Assembly: GCF_030269925.1 (NCBI RefSeq)
Contig: NC_085112.1
Location: 12,835,501 to 12,899,500 of the forward strand
Direction: 5' to 3'
DNA length: 64,000 nucleotides
Source of the DNA: Bombyx mori
Lineage: Eukaryota > Arthropoda > Insecta > Lepidoptera > Bombycidae
This document shows, piece by piece, positions 35,401 to 47,400 of this stretch (positions within the stretch are counted from its first letter, which is position 1; every line of letters begins with the position of its first letter). The notes beneath the pieces are model-generated. The model was not told the origin of the DNA. It saw only the letters and a program-made list of their open reading frames with translations, and did not search any database. The position numbers and the translations under genes were made by a program.

Positions 35401-38400
35401 TACAGCTACATGCACAATCGATTTACATTTTTCTTGACGACTCTATTGTTAGACTAAACTTAGGTTAGATTTGGATTTATACGAATTTACGAAAGAAAAA
35501 TTTTCGTATAGATTATCTATGATTTAGTTTTAATGAATACCATTTTATAAAACCTAAAATTTTAGATATCGTGCCTCTAATACCAATATGTATCTACTAA
35601 TATATAAGTATCTAAGCCCTCGTGTTTTCTAAATGCATTGTTATAAGTTTTGGTACAATTATATTTTTTTTGTTTTTAGGTACCGCTTTTTTCCAATTTC
35701 TATCGTTAATTTCTGCAGATTGACGCGCACTTTACGTTTCCTTATCAAAAAGTATCTTAACCACTAAATGATTCAGTTATGATTGTTATGATTGTACCAA
35801 ACTCGTACATAGCATTTAGCTATTTAAGTGATGGCTTGGTGTTCAAGTTAAGTGTCATTTCAGGCTTGACGTCTCGTTCAACAAACTGGAAACGTTTAAG
35901 TTCTCTATATTCGACCAAGTGGGAACGGCAACGGCTCTGAAAGTGAACGCTTCATACAACAACATCATTGTATTGACCGATTCGAACGCACCTAGTATCT
36001 TCTCTTCGAATTTTTATCCGCCACCGAAAGCGCAGAGTGAGTTCGAAGTTGTCCTACCGACTATTTCATTCTTACTTCATCCTCTTAGTTCTCTATTAAT
36101 TGCCTTTTCGTATTTTCCTCTTCTTCTTTCTAGCCGATACAGTAACAGAGCATGCTTTATCATTGGTGGAAGGTATATTTATATTATTAATATTTACCAT
36201 TGTCATTATTCATCTAACTTTCATTATTTTATTAAACGTTCATTTAAAAAAAGAATCGTATTTTGTGTTTTGTTTGTGGAGGGTAGAAGTAAGAAGCACC
36301 ATTTCAGTTTTAAAAAGTAATTAGCATGGCGCCACTGTAGCAAGGGGAAGGATTTTAAAAACAGCACTGTAAATTACTACACTTCATTTCAACCCAGCAC
36401 ACTTCAATTTTTTTTAAACTGCTCATATTCATATCATTTCCACTTCCTACACTAGCGCTGTTTCGGTGAGTGTTCTAACAACTTGCTGCTTACATGTGGA
36501 CGCTTTTTCAACTTGTCCCCTATACAGGACGGTGTTTCTTACCTCTATCTTCCATCAACCCTTCATAGTTTTGTTATTTCTTTTATTTATTTTTCTTTAT
36601 GCTTTCTAATGTTTTTTTTTTTTTTCTTTTTTTACTATCCAAGCAAACGTTACTAATCATACAGACAAGTTTTCGGCTCAAGGTGATTACTGTATTTATA
36701 TTTTACCGTTCTTTTTTTTTGTATTTCTTTTGTAATTATTTTAATTTTGGTTTTATTTAATCGTCTCATAATTATTATTTTTTTTGTTTCTCAAACAGGA
36801 TTGAATTCATATTACGGAGATTTCCCTATATCACCAGGTATTTTGAATAAGTGATATCAGTATTATTGTTCTATTATTTTCGATGCAATATGATAATGAA
36901 CTAATATAATTTTTCTTCTCAGGTCTCGGAACTGTGTCCGTAAATTTGAGAGTGTTGGATTTTTCCCACAATAATGTCACATATATCGCGCCTTATTACT
37001 TCAGGTAATTGATTTTAAAACAAAATCTTTTAAGAAACTAAAACTAAAGTTTTCAAATGTATTTGACTGATTCAATGGTGTAGATACCGGCTTTAGCTGT
37101 TGCGCCGAGGGTCGTGGGTTCGATTCCCACATTGGGCAAACATTCGCGTGATGAAAAGGTTTGTTTGCTATTTTTCTGGATGGCTATTATTATTGCTCTC
37201 GCGGCCGATCATCCACAAGGTGGACAGACTTGGTTAAGTTATCTACGAAGTGTTCCCTTACTGAGTGTACACGTACCGCCACAAATAGAGAGAGATAGAG
37301 AAGTCTCTCAAAAGCCGCAACCAAACATTAAGACTTACTTAACCACGACCACTCCGCCAGGAGTGAACGACTGAGAAGAAAGAATTATTATGTATATATT
37401 TAAACGTACATAAGTATGTTTGTCAGTCTCTGGTACCAATAACACAGGGATTCCTTATTAGAGTCGGACGACCCTGCGTGATTTGTTCCCAATTAATATT
37501 GAACAATTTTTATAATTCAAGTCTTAATGAAAATAAGTTTGACGATTCCAGCTGGATTTATATAATGCTTTAACGTTTACAAAAACAATATCTGAGTATT
37601 TGTTGTCGGTAACCATCACCTTCAAATATATCATATCAATAATTATCATTGAAAGTAGAAATATCTTTATATATTCGCAGGCACGCCGATTTAACTCTAT
37701 CCGAGTTATATCTGTCCCACAACAAACTGAGGAACATAACGAGAGAAGTATTCGGTTCTATGGTCATGTTGCAATACCTGGATTTATCCCACAACCACAT
37801 CTATCACATGGAATACGACTGTTTTAAGAAAGTGAAGAATTTACAGGTACCTCCCTTTTTAGCTTTAAGCCTTTGACTGCCGTATAGGTCACCGGTGCCT
37901 TACGTGGCGCACGGAAGCAAATTATGTCGATTTCTGTTACTAAAACGCCTGGATTGCCTAACTTTACCTTCATTTGTTTTTAATGTATATTATAGTCTTT
38001 TAGGTCTCTTAAAAATATATTCAATTTATCTATCTATCTAGAAATATATCAAATATTCAGTCTACTAGATATTCCGGTGCCTTAGTAACAACAGCAATCG
38101 ACATAATTACCTCAGTACGCCACATAGGATACCGATGACCCACATGGCAGTCAAAGGGTTAATAAGAAAATGAAAATCAAACGGTTAAATATACAGATCT
38201 AGTATCAAAATTAACTTAGAGTGCTATGCGTAGTTTTATTATTAAGCAATTATACAAATAAATAAAGCTATAACTATTTTGCGACCCATACTATAAACGG
38301 TGAAGAATGGCTAAGTTGTTGAATAGTTTTTGAAGCACTTTCAAACATTTAATTGAACTTTGAACTTTGCAGATCATAAACTTGTCCCACAACCACCTCA

Positions 38401-41400
38401 TCGAACTGCCAGTCGGAATGTTCCACGACATGCAATCTCTGACGTCGGTAGACCTCTCAAATAACAACATCAGAAATTTCGCGGAAAATCTGATTATATC
38501 ACCAGCGTTGGAAAGGTAGATTTTTTCTTTATATACTAAAGTACTAGCTTTCGTCCGCGACTTCGTCCGCGTGGAATAGTTCACAAATAATGCTTTACTT
38601 TAGAACGAATGTGGTTAGCATAAAAAACGTTATAGTGAGCCAAACTTAATATATAGACATATGCTGTCGCGGACTTTTTTTAGATCTTTTAAAGGGGAAC
38701 AATTCTATCACACATTATTTTAGCGAAACTTTAACCGTTTCTGCAGCGCACGCAGCGGAAGCTCTCAAAAGGTAAAAATAACCCCGATTTTGAAAGATTC
38801 TTTATTAGTGCTCCGCTGGTATTGGTCTTAGCGTGATGTTATATAGCCTTCCCCGATAAATGGGCTATTTAACACTGTTTTTTTTTTAAAAATCGGACCA
38901 GTAGTTCCTGAGATTAGCGTGTTCAAACAAACAAACTCTTCAGCTTTATAATATTAGTATAGATAATACGTCCGATTCGGTCGTGCCCAGCGATGCGACT
39001 GGGCGGTCTTCAAATTACGCTGACAGGTCACCGATGATCAATCCTGTTGATGAACGTATCTAAGAAATGCTCATAAATGATTTCCACGATGGAGGTACAA
39101 GATCGGTAATAAAACTGGAACACGCAGAATTAAAAAAGAGTCAGTAAGTGTTAGTAGGTGGGTAGTATGGGGTCTGGCATTCCGACTCGGCAGGCGGGTT
39201 CTGGTTTTTGGACACCAGTATCACCGCCTGGGGTGGCCTTACTGTGACAGGCGACGGGGTCGTCGAGGTGATAGTTAAGGACCGTGCTTGGTTAAGCGCG
39301 TCTGGTTGTAGAGTTGCATTTCAGTTCAATCGTTTAGTAGGTGGATTAACATCTTCAGCCACGGAATCCCATATACCCCGCGGGAACCCCATAAGGGGCC
39401 AGCCCCAACTCAATAGAAAGGGCGAATGGAGTCGTAGGTACATTACCTTTGCCTATCATTTCTGGCGCGAAGCAGTCGAAACTCGGAACTTATTGAATCT
39501 TATCTTGTGTCCTATGATAGCCACCGCCACCCGTTGTCGTATGAATGGCGGAATAGTCACCGCACTATACATTTGAGACTTCATTTGCTAATGCGGCATT
39601 CACATAGCGATGTGGGAAGGCTCCGGTAAATACACTAAAGTTGTCGTGTAGTACCTTAACCTAATAGACTTAAGGTTCATAATCCAATATTACATTGAAG
39701 TTTAATGGTTCCACAGGTTAGACTTCTCCGATAATGAGCTGTCGAGGGTGCCGACTAATTGCTTAGCCCCAGCCGCGGCTGCCAACTTAGTTGAACTAGA
39801 TCTGAGCGGGAACACTATACCTACAGTGTCGATGTCCGACTTCGTACAAAGATTCAGGGTAATTATCAATTTGTTTTCACTCGCTGATTTACACTAACAA
39901 ACCGTAAAATTGCTCGATTGAATATAATAATAATAATTGCATTTGTGTTTGTGTTATGTTCTATATTGTTGAATGCTCCGTGTGTACATAAAGTAATGAC
40001 CATATCAATATAAGTTGAGAAAAATATTGTACTTTAAATTCATATTTATTTTAAAAAAACTTGCAATATTCTCGAATTTGGAAATCCGATATTTGTTTAC
40101 AGTTTTACTGACCGATAAAAACGCCTTAAGATAAATCAGCGTACGACTACAAAAGCTTAAAACTTATAGGAATAAACACTGACTGTTAATAACTTTAATT
40201 AAGCATTTGAAAATAAAATCCCTCTCTCAAAAATACCTTTGGGAAAAGGTAGAGAGAGACAGAGAAAGAGAATATACTTTATTGCACATCAAAACATATT
40301 AAGCAAAAAAACAGTCAACAAGTAGATAAATGTTTACAATAGGCAGTCTTATCGCTAAAGGTATACTGAAATTTGGGATTTTTCTAGAACTAGTGGTCCC
40401 CCAGTAGTCGAAATTCGATTATAATTACTAATTTAAACTATAATTTTGAACATGAATATGGTTCTATTGTCAAACATTATTATACTTCTATAATCACAGA
40501 TGACGCCAAAACTATTAGACCATAGACAAATAATATTAAAGACAAACAATACTAATCTATTCTCAATTTGACCACAGAAATTAAATAATAAACAAAACAG
40601 TATGTATATATGCGTGTGTGTGTCAAATACACAGTAGTTTGTGAAATGTTTTTTTAATTGATTTAATTTTTTATGCATAATAGTAAAAAAATATTAGCAT
40701 TGTGCACTCCTTCTCTATATTCTCTACAAGTTTGGGAAATTTCAGACTCCTCCATCCGCGCGATTTTCGTAAAAAGGGGTACAAAATGTTTGCTTTACCT
40801 ATTAATATATAGATTTCTGGTTTCACTGTAATCCGGTATGGGATAATTTAAAATTGCAATGGTCATGGCTTATTGTACTGAATGAACCCTGTAGTTGTAC
40901 ACAGCCGGTCTGTGCGTAGCTGAAGCTAATGTGTTGGATGTGTTCGCGCCTGTCCCAGAACCCCGAGCCGGGAGAGTGGCCCGAGGAGTCGGACTACAGC
41001 GACGAGTACATGTACCACACGGCTAGACGAGATCACACCAGAGTTTACCACCAAAAAAAGCAATACCCACAAAACGTTTTGTATAAGGTAGACGATCATC
41101 ATTCTCCTGCCCCACTCCCAATCACCTTTTTTTTTGCTTATATGAGTGGACGAGCTCACAGCCCACCTGGTGTTAAATGGTTACTGGAGCCCGTAGATAT
41201 CTACAACGTAAATGCGCTACGCACCTTGAGATATAAGTTCTAAGGTCTCAGTAAAGTTAAAACGGCTGCCCCACCCTTCAAACCGAAACGCATTACTGCT
41301 TCACGACTGAAATAGGCAGGGAGGTGGTACCTACCCGTGCGGACTCACAAGAGGTCCTCCCACCAGTAAAAAACGGCGCAACATGTCTTCTCTTACCATA

Positions 41401-44400
41401 ATCCTCTGTCATATACCATTTCTTCGCTCACTCCCTTCTTACACATATCGTCTTTCACGCAATCCATTCATTTTTTCTTTAGTCTACCTCTTCCTCTAAA
41501 GCCTTCCACATTCATAGTTAAAACTCTCATTATCATTTGTCATTCGTCATTGACCTCATTGTCATTTCGTCTCATCACATGTCCACACCATCCCAAACGC
41601 GCAGAGGTACACGATCAACTGTGTTTATTTTATCGCCAATAATTCTAATTCGTCTGTTTGATTTCCTTTCGCTAATGCATGTCCATTTGTCGCATTTAGA
41701 TTTTGTGTTTTTTTTTTAGTATTTTGTATATATTGCACTTTTTATTCATTAATTACTAATACAATTGATTATTATCAAAACTATTTCGAGTCATTTTCAG
41801 GTGTTTTTTTTTTTTTGTAAAATCAAACTCACTGTTGGATTACATGACTATTATCTATCTTTCATTTGTCATAAATTTCACTTGTGGTACTTTAAGCAAA
41901 TTCTTTAATAACAAATAAATATTCATCGCATTATTAAGATTGAGGTTCATCTAGTGAATAATTCCTATCGACTTGGTTCATCTAGTGAATGGTTCCTATC
42001 GACTTTCAGTCTTTAGCGTGGTTGGATCTGTCGGATAATCATCTGGTACGAATCGAAACGGCTTCGTTCTCGGCGCTGCCCAAGCTGAAGTGGTTGGACA
42101 TAAGCAACAACAACCCGTTCAATAACGGGGAGAGAGGAAACAATATATTTAAAGGACTCGAAAGACGTCTTACACATTTAGGGTTGAAGAATGTCAGCTT
42201 GATGTTTGTGAGTATAATCATCTTATAAAAAACTAGCTTTTGCCCGCGACTCCGTTCGCGTGGAATAGTTGCTTTGGCATAACGCTAAATTTTACCCCCA
42301 CTTCATTTGCGTAGAAAGTGAAGATATTTTTGAATTATAGAATGTTAAGGAGCTATACAAACCCCTATTTTGAAACATTCTTTATTGGTTCTTCACTTGT
42401 ATTGGCCTTACCGTGATGTTATATAACATATAGCCTTCCTCAATAAATGAGCTATCTGACACTGAAATAATTTTTCAAATCGGACCAGTAGTTCCTGAGA
42501 CTAGCGCGTTCAAACCAACAAACTTTTCAGCTTTATAATATTATAGTATAGATAGGAAAATAGTTTCGAATTCCGATCTCTTTTCTTGCGAGCTGTTGAT
42601 TTTGGTAGCTGCATCTTGATTTTTGGTGACTTAGAAATTATGCCTTTGCGTTTCTCAAGACAAAATATTCTGTTCCGTTTTTTTTTCATAATTTACGAGA
42701 CCCCTAAAAAGCAATAAGTCTGTTTATATTATAATTAAAATTAGATGCAATCGATGCTCTGCAGAAAATTTTAATTATTGATACACACAATTGTCTGGGC
42801 ACGCCATTGTCCCCTCAAAAAATATATTCCGACCAACAAATTTTGATCATTTTTAGATACCCTCAATGCTGCTCTCGAAACTGAAGAGTCTGGATCTATC
42901 CTACAATAATTTACCATCAGTACCTCCGGATACGACAGCTAACCTAACCCGACTCCGAGTACTGGATTTATCCTACAACGACCTGACAACAGTTCCAGTG
43001 GTGAGTACAGCTTTGAAGTTAATCTATTTAGGTACAAGAAAAGACTCTTTACTTTTTAGGTATTTAAATACTCGCCAAATAGGTATTCTCCAAAATAGAA
43101 ATAGTCTTAATTTACTTCAACTGGTAGTAGGACTTTTTGTGAGTCCGCACGGGTAGGTACCACCACCCTGCCATGAAGCAGTAATGCGTTTCGGTTTAAA
43201 GGGTGGAGCAGTCGTTGTAATGTAAAAAGTGAATGGGTGTACGAGCTCACAGCCCACCTGGTGTTAAGTGGTTACTGGAACCCATAGACATCTACAACGT
43301 AAATGCCGCCACCCTTGATATATGAGTTCTATGGTCTCAGTATAGTTACATCGGCTGCCCCACCCTTCAATCCACAACGCATTACTGCTTCACCGCAGAA
43401 ATAGGCGGGGTGATGGTACCTACCCGTGCAGACTCACAAGAGGTCCTATCAAATTATATCTCAAGGAGGGTTGGGGCATTTACGTTGTAGATGTGTATGG
43501 GGTCCGGTAACCACTGAAAATCGGGTGGGCTGCGAAAAAAGTACATAATTAGTTGTTCTATTTTTAGGCAACGCATTCACTGACCGAGCTCCGTTGGCTG
43601 TCGTTGTCTGGCAACCCCATCACTGCGCTCATGAACACGAGCCTTTACGGAATATCGCCGCGCCTGGAGTACCTGGACGTTACTAGGCTACGTTTGCGAA
43701 TATTTGAGGTATTTAAGGAGCTTCAATGAATAAATTTGATTACCCACAAAAATTACTATGAAATTGGTATGGAAAAAAAATGGGTTATGTATTAGAAAAA
43801 AGAATATCGAAATTACTCGATGTCCTACTGTAGAAGAATACGTTGTATCACCGCGACATATCCAGTCCTTAGTACGGTAAATAACCGAATCAGATTTTGC
43901 CAAAAGCAAATTTTAAATAATTTTGTGACGCGATAACGTCTTATAAATCGATGAACATCCGCTGCACGCACGAAAAAGTGTCACGTTCCGCCTGAACCTT
44001 AGCGTGAAAGCGAGAGCGCGGAGCAAGCGATAGAGAGGCACAATCGGTCCAACGTTAGCTTGTGACACATTTATCTCTCATGTCGCGTGACATCAGAGCT
44101 AGCAAACGTAAACCTTATCGTCTGTAAACCAACTTTACAGACAACCATTTTTTTTTATTTAAATTAAAATTGACAATAATTAATTTTATTAAAGATTTAA
44201 CTTTGTTAAACTGTAGATTACGTTTCAAGTGAAATATATAGATGAAGAGATATTGTTAAACCAATTTATGAAATAGATGTTTTCGGTACCTTTTGGACTC
44301 GATTTTGTTTTTCTTTTTCCTTCCTATGTTGATAGATAGCCTTGAGAGGCTATTTCAGCGTAACATTAACTAGTAGATAAGCTCGCAGGGCTCAAACCTG

Positions 44401-47400
44401 ATGACGTTGCTAATACTAACCCTAGCAAGAGCCGTGCTTCGCAGAATCTACCACCGGATCGGAAACGCGACCCACTGAGAAGATCCGGCGAGAAACTAAG
44501 TGGGCTGTATCTGAGGGCGATTTTGGCTAAAACTGACTTAATAACACTTCATTCAATATTGAATTTGCAGCTTGGCGCCTTCGGAAAAATGTACGCACTG
44601 AGAACTCTCAAAGTGACGTCATATTCGAATCACAGAGACTTCAACATCCCGCGCATGTTGACTTACAACGCCGGACTCGAGAACCTTCTGGTTGAAATCG
44701 ACGAACTAGGAACCGAATTCGGGAAGGAAATGTACGGAGCACTGCCTTTGAAGCTCAATAATATTACAATTACGGGCCAAAGTTTGAAATACCTAACTCA
44801 ATATTTGATAAGTGTAAGTGTGAACCTTAATTCAAAACAAATTTATCTGTCTTCCACGCCATACAAAGGCTATGTTCCGATGTGCACTGCAAGCTTTGTG
44901 AGATGTGACGTTAATTTATGTAGTATACTGCAAAGCTGTTCCTTTTTAGTTAGCTATACTGGTTACGGTTTAAAACAGAATGCAGTATAATATACTGTCA
45001 TCGACGTTTTTTGGCGTTGTTTTTACATTAACAAAAAAGAACTTGTTAAATTTATTTAGATTTAAATACTAAGTATTCAAGTCATTGTCAATTGAATTAA
45101 TAGCATAATAAAGGTAAGTATAGTTTTAAGTAACATAAAATATTGTTCTTCAAGCAGTTCTAATGTATAATAAACCTAATGACCAAATCATTGCAATGAG
45201 GTTATGCATGGTGAAAGTGATCACCTGATCAAAGCACTGAGAGCACCTTACCTCAAAAACACTTGCAGTGTTCACAGTATACATATGGCGACGATTTATG
45301 ACGTCATGTACTTCCCTAGGATACTGCGACTGTATACTGTCAGTCCATAACGAAACGAATTTCGCCTCAGTAAGAGCACTGAATAGTGCTCGCAGTGCAT
45401 ATCGGAACATAGCTAAAATTTGGCCACATTGTGTTCCCACCCGTAACTTCGAAGTATCTTGAATTGTTAGCTTTCAGAAAAATGGTAGTTGAACGAATTT
45501 GTGCTTTATGTTCAACACTCAGTGCTCTGAGGAATTGTTTGACATGATTTCATCTCTCATGGTCTCCGAGAGATATAATCTGGTTTTTACCATCGCACCG
45601 CCCGCCGCCGGAGTAAAGTTCATCCATACAATTTTTTTCTGGTGGTAGGACCTCTTGTGAGTCCGCGCGGGTGGGTACCACCACCCTGCCTATTTCTGCC
45701 GTGAAGCAGTAATGCGTTTCGGTTTAAAGGGTGGGGCAGCCGTTGTAACTATACTTGAGACCTTAGAATCTCTATCTCAAGGTGGGCGGCGCATTTACGT
45801 CGTAAATGTCTATGGGCTCCAGTAACCACTTAACACCAGGTGGGCTGTGAGCTCGTCCACTCATCTAGCAATAATGCGTTCATCCGCAGTGCGTTTCCAG
45901 AGATCTTTCTTGCCACGTACCATCCGGCTACGTAATGAGCTCCCCTGCACGGTTTTTTCCGAGCGCTATGACATGTCTTTCAAACGAGGCTTGTTGAGAG
46001 TACTTAACGGTAGGCAGCGGCTTGGCTCTGCCTCTGGCATTGCTGAAGTCCATGGGCGACGGTAACCGCTGACCATCAGGTGGGCCGTATTCTCGTCTGC
46101 CTACAAGCGCAAAAAAAACTCAGGACTTGAAGTAATTTAACAAACGACGAACTGCTTTCTTCCAGGGAGTTCAATCGAGGTCCCTTCGTCTGACGATATA
46201 CAATACGAGCGTCGAAGAAATAGCCGGCGAAGTATTTTGGCGGCCGGGACGAGTCCGGAACTTGACCTTGGATTTGAGGAATAATTACATTTCTAGAGTA
46301 CCCAATCCGAGTCAGAGGGGATGGCCCGGGGTTCCGAACTCTTTGTTCCTAGAAGATATATTTGTTGCTGGGAATCCATTGATATGCGACTGCGGCGTCG
46401 GGTAAGCTTATTCGTTTAATAAAAAAAATATATGATATGACTGTATAAATATTTTATATATCTCGTTTTTCGGCTATTTCTGCCGTGAAGCAGTAATGCG
46501 TTTCTGTTTGAAGGGCGAGGTAGCCGTTGTAACTATACTGACTATACCTTAGAACTCATATCTCAAGGTGGGTGGCGCATTTACGTCGTAGATGTCTATG
46601 GGTTCCAGTAACCACTCAACACCAGGTGGGCTGTGAGCTCGTCCACCCGTCTAAGCAATATTAAAAAAAAACTAAGGAGAAACGAAGATTTTGTTTCAAA
46701 AAAAAATTGTGACACTTCATGCTTTTTCAGATGGATTGAAGCATGGGATAGAAAGAGAAGACAGTATCTTTGTAATGATCCTCACAGTTGTGTGGCGACG
46801 AGAGATGACGTCAGATTCGCTACCTGCCCTTCGTATGAAAACAGATCCTTGAGCGATGTGAGTTTTGAAAATAGGAGTCCTTTATGGTTTTTATAAGATT
46901 ACTTCTTTTCGGAAGCTCATTAATAAGTCATTTATGAAAATTTACCTACAAAAACTACAGTTTAATCAAATCATATTAACATGTGTGTTTGAAATTAATT
47001 CATGTAGTCGTCGTGGCGTAACGAATAAGACGTCCGATGCATTCGTGTGTAGCGATGCACCGGTGTTCGAATCCCGCAGGCGGGTACCAATTTTTCTAAT
47101 GAAATACGTACTCCACAAATGTTCACGATTGATTTCCACGGTGAAGGAATAACATCGTGTAATAAAAATGAAACCCGCAAAATTATAATTTGCGTAATTA
47201 CTGGTGGTAGGACCTCTTGTGAGTCCGCACGGGTAGGTACCACCACCCTGCCTATTTCCGCCGTGAAGCAGTAATGCGTTTCGGTTCGAAGGGTGGGGTA
47301 GCCGTTGTAACTATACTGAGATCTTAGAACTTATATCTCGAGGTGGGTGGCGCATTTACGTTGTAGATGTCTATGGGCTCCGGTAACCACTTAACACCAG

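Noticed and set aside
39208..39576. 122-codon ORF in chp intron 18 as an additional exon
   Set aside because: No acceptor/donor pair keeps the chp frame, and the exon 18-19 junction already completes an LRR.
40929..41243. 104-codon plus-strand ORF as a separate small gene
   Set aside because: Its coding-like part coincides with the 129-nt segment between splice sites; the upstream 10 codons and the end (inside an antisense SINE) are not coding-like. It is better read as chp exon 20.
43940..44110. GC-rich block with an inverted gtgtcac/gtgacac pair
   Set aside because: Inverted match is too short, with no target duplication or relative in the window; left unassigned.
45150..45462. Overlapping ORFs on both strands in chp intron 24
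   Set aside because: Short, antisense to each other, no motif, and exon 24-25 phases join without them.
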